Assembly (NCBI GenBank): GCA_006176705.1
Contig: QRFJ01003060.1
Span: 62,001-126,000 of the forward strand
Length of the DNA stretch: 64,000 nucleotides
Direction of reading: 5' to 3'
Origin: Cocos nucifera
Lineage: Eukaryota; Streptophyta; Magnoliopsida; Arecales; Arecaceae
Shown: positions 1-11,925 of the stretch, in pieces
How positions within the stretch are numbered: the first letter of the stretch is position 1
Layout: every line of letters starts with the position of its first letter
Translations under genes and position numbers: made by a program
The notes under the pieces: model-generated
Databases searched by the model: none
What the model was told of the DNA's origin: nothing
What the model saw: the letters and a program-made list of their open reading frames with translations, nothing else

Positions 1-809
1 AAAAAGTGCTAAAAAGGTTTAGCATGGAGGACTCTAAGAGAGGACTTCTACTACTCAGATATGGCATTCATCTCTCTAAGAAGATGTGTCCTAGCACATC
101 TGAGGAGATTGAGTGTATGAGTCAAATCTCTTATGCTTTGGCCATAGGGAGTCTTATATATACCATGTTATATACATGATCTGATATAGCCCTTGCTTTG
201 AGTGTCACGAGCAGGTATCAATCAAATTTAGATGAAAAGTACTGGACTACTGTGAAGAATATTCTTAAGTATTTGAGAAGGACTTAAAATTTATTTTGGA
301 TCTTTAGAGGAAGTCCTGAGTTGCAGGTTAAGAAATACATTGATTTAGATTTTATGATCGATCCTGATGATAGAAAGTCTACATCAGGATGGTGTTTCTA
401 TGTAATGATGATTCCACTAGCTAAAAAAGTTTCAAGTAATAAATCATTGCAGACTCTACTATGAAAGTTGAGTATATTGCCACATCGAAAGCTACAAAGA
501 AAGCCTTCTGATGCAAAAAATTTATTGCAGAGCTTAAAGAGATGCCATCATCCTATACTATAACAACAATAATGCCATAGCCCTCACTAAAGAGCCAAAG
601 TCTCATTAGAAATTCAAGCATATTGAGTGGCAATTTTACATAATATGTGACTACCTCAAGAAGGAATATGTCGAGATGTGAAAAGTAGACTCTGAGGATA
701 ACATGGCAGATCCACTGACAAAGCAATTAAGCCAGCTAAAGATTAAAGTCTACCTTGAAAAGATGGGACTAAGATTCATGGCCAATTGACTTTAGGTCTA
801 GTGGAAGAT
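1..809 (+). pseudogene. TE-A: Copia reverse transcriptase end and RNase H remnant
   Basis: Reading on + gives the end of a Ty1/Copia polyprotein. A stretch like VLKRFSMEDSKRG is followed by the segment that normally reads SYA.GS.MYAMLCTRPD, then the NILKYLRRT block, an RNase H block (DDRKSTSG) and a C-terminal block with ADPLTKQLSQ and LEKMGLRFM. Several in-frame stops and shifts interrupt it, for example TGA where the family has the Arg of CTRPD, so it is not functional. The reading ends near 789 and is followed by a purine-rich tract (GTGGAAGAT) and the LTR start at 810, the normal order at the 3' end of a Copia element. Gag, protease, integrase and most of the reverse transcriptase lie outside the window to the left. 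Confidence 0.85.
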
Positions 810-2526
810 TGTTAGATGTATAACTTAAAAAGTCAATTATTAGCTGACACATTATATTTTTCTAAGTTATAATTTTATACTTGATTTATTAAATAAATAA
901 AATAGACATTTTTCTATCCATTCATGTGTAATGCATCTTTGAATCATTTAAGGAGTTAATGAACAGTGACATCTTTTCTTAAGAGTTAAGAATTTAAGAT
1001 ATATGTCAATATAGATTAACTCCTAAACTACTCTCGATCATTAGAATATCACGAGGATGGTGATTGATTTGACAAGATAGGTGCATGGATCACTTTTCTT
1101 TTAGGATAGATGAGTCTCGAGTCTATAGTATAGAGATACTAAAGTGAGAGTGCAAATGCTTGTTGAAGAACAAAGATACTGAGCATGACCAATAATGAGA
1201 AGTCACTTGGAATATCTACTTCTTGTTAGTGGCAATCTTGATGTTGTAGTTGTATAAATAGTTTTTAGACCTACGGTGTCTTGGCTACTCACAGTAGGAT
1301 TACTATAGTTTGGCAATACATAAACTTAGTCCCTAGCCATTCGAAGCTTTTTGGTATTTATTGGCTGCAGTAGGGCATAGGGGGTACACTTATAGGAGAT
1401 CTATTGACTCTAGTAATTGAGAAATAGTTCTGTACAACCTATGAGACTGAGTCCTTAAGTTTGTGACCACAGCAACATGATAATAGAAAGAAGTTCCAAT
1501 AGAAATTTACGATTAGCTTCAAGCTAATTAATTCTAGCATATGACGGATGCATAGGATTTGACAAGTTTTCATGACCTGCATCCTATCGAAACTTTCGAT
1601 AGAAGAACTCGATCACATGATAACTATACCTAAAGGTTTTAATTTTTCTCTTCTGTTGGATTGCCACTACATGCTACTAGGTATTATTGGTGGATTGTGA
1701 GAACTTATAAAGTTAGTTTTGGATCATCGATCCTTCTAGGATTGAGTTGGAATTATTCCAACCCATCCAAAATATAAGTCTCACTACCAGACAAAATAGA
1801 ATCTATGGGGTCACACACCAAAGGGCTTGACCAAATAAATTGATGGGATCAAGATCCAATTATCAATTAGATTGATAATTTGGATCAATCGGTAAAAGTT
1901 ACTTGTAGAAGTTTTGCTAAGTGGTCGCAAGTTTAAACCTAATTGCAAATGTTGCAATTATTTTTAATAATATTAAGTTTGGATTTAGAATCTAATTAAA
2001 TTAAATTAGATTTAATTTAAATTAGTTTAGATCTAATTTGAGTTGAATGGGTTATTCTAATCTAAGTAAGACTAGGATCAGAAATCTAGTCTGACTAGAT
2101 TTCGAGTTCGACTCGAATTGGGTTCAATTTGTCTCCAAATCGGATTCAATATGAACCCAAATTTAAAAGAAACCTAACCTAATCAAATTAATATGAGAGA
2201 GTCCTAGTTTAACTAAGATTCTTTCTTCTATTGGGCAAGAAATGAGAGGAACAATGCCATCTTTTCTTTCCTATGTGCATAAGATCTAGAGAGGGGAGCC
2301 AATAGTTGGTGCCCCAATCTCTAAGGACTCTCTCTTTAGGTATTTATTTGATCTTACCTAATTGAGAATCAAATTAGGAACATTATTACTAGATTTTATT
2401 TCTTTCTAAGGCATTGGAATTTCAAGAGGAGGACTCCTCAAAATGTGCGTATATTCCATATGTTGCTGCACTCCTTGGCATTTAAGTGGTGCCTCTCCTT
2501 TGGATAAACTAAGAATTATTCCTTCT
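810..2526 (+). repeat. TE-A 3' LTR, first part
   Basis: Begins TGTTAGATGTATAAC directly after the polypurine tract of TE-A and is non-coding. It runs to 2526, where TE-B is inserted, and appears to continue at 8071. An imperfect hairpin sits at 2293-2315. The start is well supported. The end is inferred, because the 5' LTR for comparison is outside the window. Confidence 0.7.
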
Positions 2527-3129
2527 TGTTGAAAATATGCGCTCTTCCCACATAGATCGGCATGGCCATCGGTGATTAGCCAAGCAACAAAGAAGTACTT
2601 CTTAGAGATCTCTATGGAAGCACGATCAAATAAATCAAGAAATAGAGAAAAAGAGAAGAAGAGATTTTTGAAAGAAAAGAGCTTTTATTCAGCACATTTC
2701 AGCACCACTTACAACTTTGACCTATTTTTAGTATATATACTTTACAAAGGATCAAGCCCAAGCTCATAGAAAAGCTCTCCAAATCTAAACAATCTATGTA
2801 AATAAAATAATAACCCATGAAAATTGAGCTATCCCAGTTTCAGACTGAGCTGACTAACCTGCGACTAGATTGGCTTAGTCCCAGACTAAATTGATTCAGT
2901 TGTGTACCATACCAACATTCCAAAAATACTGCTCTCTATCTGAATTTTTCTCTGAGACCTAGCCGACCCAGTTCTGGACTGAGCTGGCTTAGTCTCAGAG
3001 TGAGTCAGCCCAATTTCTGAACTTCACCATTAAGAATAATTCTTCTTTCGGCTCACTTCCATCTTTCCATGACCTATTTTCTCATATTTTTAGGACTTGA
3101 GAATGCCACTTCTGAACTGATATTCTCCA
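2527..3129 (-). repeat. TE-B 3' LTR (left copy)
   Basis: Aligns over its full length with 7461-8070. On + it starts TGTTGAAAATATGC and ends TGATATTCTCCA. It contains degenerate repeats of about 21 bases built on GACTGAGCTGGC...CAGT (about 2838-2895 and 2955-3020). On the minus strand it is preceded by a weak purine tract (GCACTAAGA). Confidence 0.85.
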
Positions 3130-3948
3130 TCTTAGTGCTTTCAAGTTCTTATGAACTCATCTCTTTTCAACAGACCTATCCATGTCATACATCTCTAAAA
3201 GTTGTCTCTGGGGAGTACCTTCATTAGTGCATCAGACTGATTCTCTTTGGTATGGATCTTCATCAGTTTTACTTCACCTTTCTCCATCAGCTCTCTGATC
3301 CTGTGGTACCTCACGTCTATATGCTTTATGCGCACATGATAGACTGAGTTCTATGCCAACAATAGAGCACTCTGACTATCATTGAATAGTATAATCTTGC
3401 TCTGCTCTACATCCAACTCATCAATTAGTCTCCAAAGCCAAAGGGCTTTCTTTGCAGCCTCCGTTATCCTAATATACTCGGCCTTTGTGGTAGACAAGAT
3501 CAGATTGACTGAAGGATTGATCTCTAAGACACTGGTCCACCATATACACAGAAAAGATATCCAGTAGTAGACCTCCTTATATCAAGATCACTAGCATAAT
3601 TGGCATCAACAAATTCTTCCAGAGGATCTGAACCTTCACACATCTTCATAGATTATTCTTCAAATCCTTCCAACTATCCACCAAATATCAAACCATAATC
3701 CCTTGTTCCATGCAGATATCTCAATATCCATTTCAATGCTTTTCAATATTTCTTCTCAGGGTTAGGCATGTATCTATTAACCATGCTTACAGCATGTGCT
3801 ATATCTGATCTACAGCACATCATAGTGTACATCACACTACCTATAGTATTTACATAAGGAACTCATTTCATGTACTCTCTCCTCTTTTGATTGGAGGCAC
3901 TGTAACTTGGAGAGAGATATATAGCTCGATAATGACGTCTCTGTAAGT
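3130..3948 (-). pseudogene. TE-B RNase H and reverse-transcriptase end remnant
   Basis: The minus strand reads a Copia RNase H end: SALLLAQNSVYHVRIKHID, then VRYHRIRELMEKGEV and KIHTKENQSDALMKVLP. These match the family blocks around the last catalytic Asp and the C-terminal tail. The part nearer 3948 carries the block that normally reads GSLMYAM.CTRPD, with substitutions. Several stops and shifts break the reading. It follows directly from the reverse transcriptase remnant and ends at the 3' LTR. Confidence 0.75.
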
Positions 3949-4042
3949 TTGACCTTCTCCATCCCAAACCTCTTCAAAACCTTCTGGACATACTTTTCTT
4001 ATGATAAATGGAGCACTCCTTTGCACCTATCTCTGCAAATCT

Positions 4043-5005
4043 TCATTCCAAGAATTTTTCAGCTGGACCTAAATCTTTCATCTCAAATTCAGATGATAAT
4101 ATCCTTTCCAACCTTTTCACAGCATCCATGCTTCTACTGGCTATGAGCATATCATCTACATACAATAATACGTACAGGACATCCTTCTCATCTACATCCT
4201 TGACGTAGACACAACAATCATATTCACATCTATTGAAATCCAGGCTCAAGACAAAGCTATCAAACCTTCGATACAACTGATGAGAGGATTGTTTCAAGCC
4301 ATACAAAGGCTTTCTGAGTAAACACACCTTTTCTTCCTGTCCCATCTTCATGAAATCATCTAGCTGCTTCATGTAGATTCTTTCTTTTAAAGTCTCATGA
4401 AGGAAGGTCATCTTCATGTCTATCTATTCCAATTCTATGTTATGTTGTGCCACCAATGATAGCAAAACTTGAATAGATGTATGACGTACCATAAGAGAGA
4501 AAATTTTTGTATAGTCAATTTCTTTCCTTTATGAGTATTCCTTTGCTACCAGCCTTACTTTGAATCTGATTCCATCTTATTCTGAAGGTGCTTCTTTCTT
4601 TGTGAACATCCACTTTGAGCCAATAGATCAAGCACCCTCTGAAAGATCCACCAACTGCCATGTCTGATTCTTCTCAAGTGATTCCATCTCCTCCATCATG
4701 ACATGCATCCATGAATTATAATCCTCACTCTCCATGGTCTCTGCATAATTCTCTGGATCTTCATTAGTAGTGATGAGTGCATAGAAGATAACCTCATCAA
4801 TATCATATCTGATCGATCTCTTAATAGTACGCTGGGGGTTGTGCAAAGTCACTTCTACTGGCACATCTCTACCTGATGTCTGTGGCTGCTCTTGCATATT
4901 TGTCTGAACTGTCGATCCTTCATGCTGATTTTCAATCTGAGATAATATTTTTCTATCCAACTCTACCTCAACAGAAATACTCCTATAAGTGGATGTAACC
5001 TGCAT
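4043..5005 (-). pseudogene. TE-B reverse transcriptase (RVT_2) remnant
   Basis: The region 4417-4043 reads TFLHETLKERIYMKQ, then LYGLKQSSHQLYRRFDSF, then YVLLYVDDMLIAS and MKDLGPAEKFL. These are the RVT_2 blocks, with the polymerase YVDD box intact. Upstream, 5005-4628 holds the linker between integrase and reverse transcriptase, including a block like EDYNSWMHVMMEEMESLEKNQTW that is usual at the start of this domain. A stop and frame change separate the two parts, so no full enzyme can be made. Confidence 0.85.
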
Positions 5006-6208
5006 GCCATCATTCTCTGACTAGCCACCATTGTTCGTCTTTATTTTTTCAGTTCCATCTATCCCAGACCTTTTCAAGATACTCTTCTCATCAAAGCTAA
5101 TGTCTCTACTGATCACTGACTTCTGTGCCTGAGAGTCCCACAGCAGATATCCCTTGACTCCTTGTGGATATCCTATAAATATCATCTTTTAAGATTTTGG
5201 GTCCAATTTGCTCCTCTCGATTGCCTCCACATGTGCATAGACTGTGCAATCGAAGACTTTCAAATGGCCAAACTCTACCTTCTTTCCACTTCTAACCTCT
5301 TCTAGAATGCCTCCATTCAACTTATAATGAAAGAACCTGTTCACAAGAAAATAAGAAAAAGTTAGAGCATCACCTCAAAAAAATTTTGGAAGCGATGTCT
5401 GCAGCCTCAAACTTCGTACCTTCTCGGTCAGTGTCTGGTTCATCCTCTCCACGATATCACTCTGCTGGGGAGTCATCCTCATCGTGTAATGATGTTTGAT
5501 GATATTTTTCTCACAGTACCTCCTGAACTCCAGGCTAGTACACTCTTCTTCATTGTCCAACCTTAAATACTTTACCTATTTTTCTGACTTCTTCTCTACT
5601 TCAGCTCTTCAGGCTCTTAACCACACAAACACCTCTGATTTTTTTCTGATCTGATAAATCCATACCTTTCTTGAAAAATTATTAATAAAAATAATAAAGT
5701 ATTTTACCCCACCTCTAGCTGATACAGGAGCTGGTCCCCACACATCTGAGTGCACAAAATTCAGCACTCCCTCGCTGTACTTGGTACTTCTGGCAAACTT
5801 CATCCTATGTTGTTTGCCAAAGATACATGTCTCACAAAGATCTATGCCCTCCTTCTTTATGACTGGGATCATACCTCTTCTGCTTAGTTCTATGAGCCCA
5901 CGGTCACTCAAATGATCCATCCGATAGTACCATAGTTGATATAAAATCTGCTCCTTCTGTGCCACTGCTATCACCTCTGCACTATCATTTACTACTGAAC
6001 CTTCTATTCTATAAAGATTGTTGCTCAGTCTTCTACCTCTCATCATCATCAAAGCTTTTTTAGAAATTTTCAGACATTCACTCCCAGCCTGGCTACTAAA
6101 AGCATAACCATGCTCCTCCAAGTAGGCCAAAGAAATTAAATTCTTTTCCAACTCTGGTACATGCCTGATATTTAATAATGTACGAATGATCCTGTTGTAC
6201 ATCCTCAT
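5006..6208 (-). pseudogene. TE-B integrase remnant
   Basis: The segment 6208-5609 carries a pre-integrase zinc-finger-like part (YRMDHLSDRGLIELSRRGM, CETCIFGKQ) and the start of the rve catalytic core (VHSDVWGPAPVSARGGVKYF). Here the first catalytic Asp is present in HSD, while the second block reads INNFSRKVW where DD is usual. 5560-5375 holds the third block (TPQQSDIVERMNQTL). Then come degraded integrase C-terminal motifs down to about 5006. Stops separate the parts. Confidence 0.82.
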
Positions 6209-6295
6209 CCTGATAGAGCCAATTCTAGCTACTTTGCATAGGTGATCATCTCAAAAATTGATACTTCCACCATCGACCTTCTGATAGATAGCAAA

Positions 6296-6514
6296 TCACT
6301 TTCGATGAGAAGTATAGTGGTGCGAACATGCTAAATCTAATATCCACATAGTATTGCACTCTGTGGATCCATCTGATATAACTAGCAGGTCTTCTTCACT
6401 GCTCACAGAAGCTATATCATCTTTCTTACTGGCCTTCTCTTTTTTTGATTTTAAAAGAAGATAATCTCTCTTCAGATGTCCAAGCTGATGATATTTATAA
6501 CATTTCAATGTCAT
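6296..6514 (-). pseudogene. TE-B gag zinc knuckle and protease start, both mutated
   Basis: The zinc knuckle reads CYKYHQLGHLKRDY: the second and last Cys of CX2CX4HX4C are both Tyr, so zinc binding should be lost. About 35 residues later the protease active site reads WILDLACSHHYT where the family has WILDSACSHH. The Ser next to the catalytic Asp is now Leu. The reading then stops. Confidence 0.8.
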
Positions 6515-6580
6515 CTTTCTCTAATCGCGAAACTTTGACCTACCCTTAGATTTTTTTCTTATCTTCTCTTTTGATCTTTT

Positions 6581-7192
6581 CTATCTTTCGTTCATAGCCA
6601 AGATCTCAGACTTAGGATCTTCCTTGCAAATCTTCTCTCTTTGTTTATTTAATCTAAGCACACCAACAACCTCTTCATAGTTTAGGATCTTCTTCCCATA
6701 AACTAAAGTTGTTATGAGACCATCATACAAATCTGGGAGAGAACATAATAGTAGCAATGCCCGATCCTCCTCGTCGATCTTCACATCTAACCACATCATC
6801 TCAGAATACACCTGGTTGAACCTTTGGATATGTGCAACAAGATCTCCACCTTTGGGCATCCTCAAACTATACAGCTGTTTCTTCAATCACAGCTTGTTCG
6901 TCATGTTCTTCTCCATGTATGTGTTCTCCAGTCTCTCTCAGAGCCCCTTTGTCGTAGTCTCTATGCAAACCTCGGGCAAAATCTGATCGACCAAGCATAT
7001 CCAAATTGTGCTGAAAGCAATTTCTTTCAATTCTTTCCAATCCTCAGCACTGATCTTTTTCAATCTTTTTTTTGTCAAGATCTTATAGATTCTTTGCTGA
7101 ACCAACAAGTTCTTTACTCTTTGCTGCCATAGAGTAAAATTTTTCTTGCCACCGAACTTCTCAAAATTCATCTTAAATCTACTTGATCCCAT
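6581..7192 (-). pseudogene. TE-B gag remnant
   Basis: The first ATG region (7192) reads MGSSRFKMNFEKFGGKKNF and continues to 6938, including DWKELKEIAFSTIWICL. A second open stretch (6886-6581) reads LYSLRMPKGGDLVAHIQRFN and ALLLLCSLPDLYDGLITTL. These are consecutive parts of one UBN2-type gag domain as in Tnt1, now split by a stop and frame change around 6890-6938. Gag would form the virus-like particle. This copy cannot. Confidence 0.85.
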
Positions 7193-7446
7193 GACTTCAA
7201 ATAAGTCAAGAACAGATCCCTAACATCCTTCACGATCACATATCAGTAAAACTATCCTTCACAGAAGATCTAACTAGCCCTAGATCCTCTTTTCAAACTT
7301 CTGTATCACCGTTCCTCTGTGTAAATAATTTCTACCTCAATCTAGATTCAATCACGAAGCAAACTAGAAGTTTTAGGATAAAATCTGGTACAACAGATCC
7401 TGGATGTAGTAAATCCTAGGTATCTTCCTTCCTTTCATGCAACACC

Positions 7447-7458
7447 GCTGTAATACCA
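7447..7458 (-). other. TE-B primer-binding site
   Basis: On the minus strand TGGTATTACAGC lies two bases inside the 5' LTR. The usual plant Copia site is TGGTATCAGAGC, complementary to initiator tRNA-Met. Two or three bases differ. Confidence 0.7.
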
Positions 7459-7460
7459 AA

Positions 7461-8070
7461 TATTGGAAATATGCGCTCTTTCCATATGGATCGGCGTGGC
7501 TGCTGGTGATTAGCCAAGTAACAAAAAAGTACTTCTTAAAGATCTCTGTGAAAGTACGATCAAATAAATCAAGAAATAGAAAAAAAAAAAAGAAAAAATT
7601 TTCGAAAGAAAAGAACTTTTATTCAGTATATTTCAGCATCACTTACAATCTTGACCTATTTTTAGTATATATACTTTACAAAGGATCAAGCCCAAGCTCA
7701 TAGAAAAATTCTCTAAATTCAAATAATCCACATACATAAAATAATAATCCACAAAAATTGAGCTGGTCCAATTTCAGACTGAGCTGGCTAATCTACGACT
7801 GGGTTGGCTCAGTCTCAGACTGAGGTGACCCAGTTGTATACCATGCTAACAGTCCAAAAATGCTGCTCTCTGTCTGAATTTTTCTCTGAGACCTAGCCGA
7901 CCCAATCCTGGACTGAGCCGATCCAGTTTCCAACTGAGCCAGCCCAGTTTCTGAACTTTACTATTGAGATTGATTCTTCTTCTAACTTGCTCCCATTTTT
8001 TCATGACCTGTCTTTTCATATTTTCAAGACTTGGGAGTGCCACTTCTAAGCTTGCACTTCTGATATTCCA
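7461..8070 (-). repeat. TE-B 5' LTR (right copy)
   Basis: Partner of 2527-3129, slightly longer. On + it ends TGATATTCCA. It carries the same two clusters of about 21-base GACTGAGCTGGC-like repeats (about 7775-7830 and 7895-7960). Confidence 0.85.
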
Positions 8071-8600
8071 TGCCTAAAGGAAGAGAAAATCAGAGAAAAG
8101 AGAGAGAAATTAGAGAAAAAAGAAAGAAAAGAAATGGAAGAGAAGGAATTCTCTTCTAGCTTGTTCTTCGAGATCCTGCACGAAGGTGTTCGTGCTGTCT
8201 TCTTCTATGCTGAGATCCATTCAAACAAAGCAAATCTAAAAGAGGCTAGCACCTCAATGATTATGAAGGCTTCGAGCTTGATTCAACTCTGTATGGATAC
8301 CCGTGGAGGCCAATCGCATGCATGGCTTCAAACGAAATCTGAGAAGCTTCAAGATCTAGCTTGCATCTGATTCTTCATCTAGGTATGCTTTTAATCACTC
8401 CTTAAATCAATTTTCAGATTTAGTGATCCATGTTTAACATGTATATTAGATCCTTTTTAAGTGATGTTAGATTAGATCGAGGGCATGCATTAGATTAATG
8501 ATTTTAATCTATGCTTTCCACTGTATTTTCATGAGATGAAAAAATTCTGCATGTTAAAATTCTCTAAACCCTAAAAGCCAGACCAACCCATATCATGGAC
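8071..8600 (+). repeat. TE-A 3' LTR, second part (inferred)
   Basis: Non-coding sequence right of TE-B. Text such as TTCTTCATCTAGGTATGC followed by an AT-rich run and GAAAAAATTCTGCATG resembles the last 500 bases of long Copia LTRs elsewhere in the window (compare 17650-18150). I infer that it continues the LTR begun at 810. The right end, about 8570-8600, is uncertain. Confidence 0.5.
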
Positions 8601-8616
8601 CCGATCCTTTGTAGGT

Positions 8617-8837
8617 CAAAAAGGATCTATCATATGATGTGTATCCGGAGCGACTTGTGGACTGCAAAGTCCAAGTGCTGAAACCCGTATCGTTTCTTAT
8701 GTCAAAGTGTAATGGAGTCATCACTCAGAAAGAGAAGCCATTTGAGAACCACTGGATCAAATAAAACAAAAATATCCATAGCTTTTTGAAAGCACATTTT
8801 AACAATTTTGAGGATTTTTCTTTTGTTTTTTTTTTTA
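8617..8837 (+). pseudogene. Gypsy integrase C-terminus remnant
   Basis: The + strand reads LSYDVYPERLVDCKVQVLK, then after a shift a block like TRIVSYVKV.WSHHSERE, then DQIKQKYP and LFEST. This is the end of a plant Ty3/Gypsy chromovirus integrase with its chromodomain-like tail (usual form VKVQWSNHSEREATWE). Stops stand where Trp or Gln is usual. The rest of the element is absent, and the segment abuts the LTR of TE-A. Confidence 0.65.
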
Positions 8838-9219
8838 AAGGTGGAGAATGTGATGGCTTGTCAAAGCCCAGTCCATTTGATCAGCCTAACCCTTAGCCCA
8901 CTCTAGCATAATTGGGTGTGCTTTGGACGTGAAGGTGGAATTCCTTTCATCTTCTTCCTCAGGACTACGGCTAGAGTCAGACTCCTACAGCCATCAATAT
9001 CAGATAGAATCCTAAGAACCTATTTATAGCCAAAATCTAACTACTGCATAGTCGATCCGGGAATAAACGCGCACACATAATCTATGAATTTAAGAAGCAT
9101 ATACGTCACTAAAGGCTATATGTTTAGTACATGTCTCGACTTTCCAATGCTCCGATCTGAGTTATTTCCCTGGTTTCATATAAATCTCTCTTTCCTCGAC
9201 ACTGATACACTTTCCAACA
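8838..9219 (+). repeat. Gypsy polypurine tract and 3' LTR (candidate)
   Basis: AAAGGTGGAGAATG (about 8837-8850) is a usual Gypsy polypurine tract. It is followed by TGATGGCTTGTCAAAGC, taken as the LTR start at 8851. A plausible end is TTTCCAACA at 9219, giving about 369 bases. No second LTR is visible, so the right boundary is a guess. The stretch 9220-9411 shows nothing recognisable apart from the likely 3' flank of the NAC gene. Confidence 0.5.
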
Positions 9220-9411
9220 ACCCATCCAAAATAAATTTTATTTTGTAACAATTCAATTCTTCTATATTTTAAATAGTTTGTATTGATGATTTATTTGAGC
9301 AACGTACATAAATCCCTGAGCTAAAGCTAATCAGTATACTGGTAGACGTCACAAACATACAAAGTGAGAGAACAGAAGAATAGGCGAGAACTATGATTTC
9401 AAGGCCAAGAG

Positions 9412-10145
9412 TCAGTGGATGAGCTTCGAAGCATAGAAAGCAAAAGCTGCAGTGAGGAAAGACCATTTCGCTTTCATAATCATGCTAACCATGCTTCTCC
9501 CTCTGACACTGGGAAACCAAATATACTTCTCATCAACCTTCTTCACCTTCTTTAGTCCATCAAGATATCCACCCTCTCTTTTTGCATTCATCATTTCTCC
9601 CTTTGGAAAATACTGCTTCCTCCGACTTGCTTGCTGTGACATCTCCCCGAAATACACGCATGATGTCAACAGAACTGTCGCAATTTGTAGCCTTCCATTC
9701 ACGGATTCATCACCTATGAAGGACCTTCCCCATGCCTTCATAGAGATCTTCCCTAACAACTTTTCTTGAATAAATGCTTTGAACCTGCTAAAGAAAGAAA
9801 ACCTACCCCTATCTTTTGTTGGAAATTCAAACCTCTCAACCACGTCTTGCATCACCATTGGGTTCAGATGGAAGCTAATCTTCTTCAAAGGCTCAACATG
9901 ATGAAAGAATGTTTCAGCCACACCACTGTTTGAGATAAACAATCCATGCTTGACTTCAACTTTCTCATAAACTTCAAATGTTGGTGTGCTGGCACGGGCA
10001 CTGTTGTCATGGTCATCTGGGTAGAGCCCAAGTGGTTGAATGTCCATGAAATCAAGAGCAAAATCGTCAGGTTGAGATTGCGAGAAGATGGGCTTGTTGT
10101 CAATGTCTCTTAACTGCGGAGAACTGGTGGATGGATTGGCTTCTC
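9412..10145 (-). CDS. NAC exon 6 (C-terminal region with hydrophobic tail)
   Basis: Acceptor AG at 10147-10146. It reads GEANPSTSSPQLRDID, DFALDFMDIQPLGLYPDD, VKHGLFISNSGVAETFFHH and FHLNPMVMQDVVERFEFP, with a basic stretch (KREGGYLDGLKKVKKVDEK) and a final MIMKAKWSFLTAAFAFYASK before TGA at 9414-9412. About 245 codons, all open. The GVAETFFHH motif occurs in long NAC proteins with C-terminal anchors. The hydrophobic stretch is only about 15 residues, so membrane insertion is not certain. Confidence 0.85.
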
Positions 10146-11844
10146 CTGCAATCTAGCTTCGAGTTAATTAAGTTATCTAAATTAAGGAGTCTAATAAATA
10201 AGATTAAATGCATACCTTCAGCTTCTGCAGTCTCTTCTACTTGATGACCTGGAGTGCTATCCACTGGTGTGCTTCGTTGCTGCTCCACATTTATCTGCAT
10301 GGCAGTTATTCCACATTAACTTCGAAAGCTTACATTTTTAACTAGGAACAGAAAAGGTTATTCCTGATTTAAGGTTTTATTCATACCTCTATCAATTCAT
10401 TGTTCAATATTTTTCCCCCCTTTAGGTTCTCGGTTCCCTTCTCATTTTTAAATTCCTCTTCCAAATCACAAATCTCTATCAACTTTGTCGGCTCTTCTAC
10501 TTCACATGACTTGGTCATGGATATTGAAGAGCCCATCCCATCCGTTTGAGAGAAGTGCATGCCTTCAGTTTTCCTATCAACCTCAAATTCCAGTAGGCAA
10601 GAAAACTCATCAAAGTGAGAATTACTTCCAGTCCATATGTCAGTGTAGCCGGAATTGTTAATAAGTTGCTGAGAGGCTGAAGCAACTGATAGGATCTCTT
10701 GCAAAACGTCCACTTCATTAGTATTTCCTTGTAATCTCCCATAGTGCAGGATCTTAGAGTCAGCAGGATCAAGTTGCGGGAAGTCCTCCGCCTCTAAAGG
10801 GGGCAAGGACAGCGTGTGTTGTAGCCTTGCGCAATCCGATGCTACATCCACCTGCTATGACAAAGATGCTGCAATTCTTAGAGGACTTATTAACACGTCA
10901 GCAATGTATTGAGAGAGAGAGAGAGAGAGAGAGCGCACTAGATTGCTGTCGGAAACTAAAGGGTACACTAGTTCTCTTACAATTGCGGTCGGTGCCAGAA
11001 TGGATTACCTCTTTATCACATTAGATATAGATTCCTCACATGAAATAGGTTTGGCTAGCAGTATCTTTTTCACTATTTTCATTGACAATGAGGAAAATGC
11101 CAATCTGAATTGGGCTGTAGCCTAATTCTTTTCTCAAAATAATTTGGAAAATACCAATAATCGCCAACTTCACCATCCACTAATATCCTTCAGCTATGAA
11201 AAGCGACTTGTTTCATCACCATTTCACATTACATAATAAGCTCTCAAAGCATTATCTAAAATTAAATTTATCTATGATTTCTTCTTGAAAATAATAATAT
11301 CAATTCTCTACCACTCATTCCAAAAGAAATTATGTCCTAGCACTTAAATAAGCATGTGGAATATTCATATTTTTATATTTTCATAACTACGAGACAAATC
11401 AATAGACATCAAACCCCATATGAAATTAAATATTACCTTGGCTGGCACATATGGAAAGCTTGGAAGGTGGTAAACATGAGATGAGTGGTGAGAACGTCTC
11501 TTCATGAGACTGCATCCACTTGCTATCGATGGAAGCACTTGCATTAAACGATGCTCCATGAATCATCTCCGACGAGCATGTCCCCCGAGGAAAGGTAGCA
11601 CAGCTCTCCCAAGTCCTCACCTCTTCCATCAGAGTAGAGATCAACAGTTGAGTCATTGACATCCATCACAGAATGTTCTTCATAAGAACATCCACGAGCC
11701 CAATATGATACCATGCTTATTTCTTCGATCATACGGGGGGCTCTCTTCTTAAAGATTCGACAGGCGCATAGGCCCTAATCATTCAAAAGCATAAACACAT
11801 AAACTCTTTCATCCTATATAATTTATGTTGACAGAGATATATAT

Positions 11845-11925
<81 letters not shown>

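Larger units (their letters stand above)
2527..8070 (-). mobile_element. TE-B: complete, decayed Tnt1/Tork-like Copia element
   Basis: Two LTRs of about 600 bases (2527-3129 and 7461-8070) flank a minus-strand internal region in Copia order: gag, zinc knuckle, protease, integrase, reverse transcriptase, RNase H. A primer-binding site like TGGTATTACAGC adjoins the right (5') LTR. The gag pattern (KFGGKKNFTLWQQRVKNLL, then LYSLRMPKGGDL and ALLLLCSLPD) is that of the Tnt1/Tork group. Stops, a broken zinc knuckle and a changed protease site show it is dead. It lies inside the LTR of TE-A. No convincing 5-base target duplication was found, perhaps because of age. The element is short (5.5 kb) compared with the 10-kb Copia elements elsewhere in the window. 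Confidence 0.88.

Noticed and set aside
2527..8070. Target duplication for TE-B
   Set aside because: Flanks CTTCT and TGCCT do not match; no alternative boundary gave a convincing pair.
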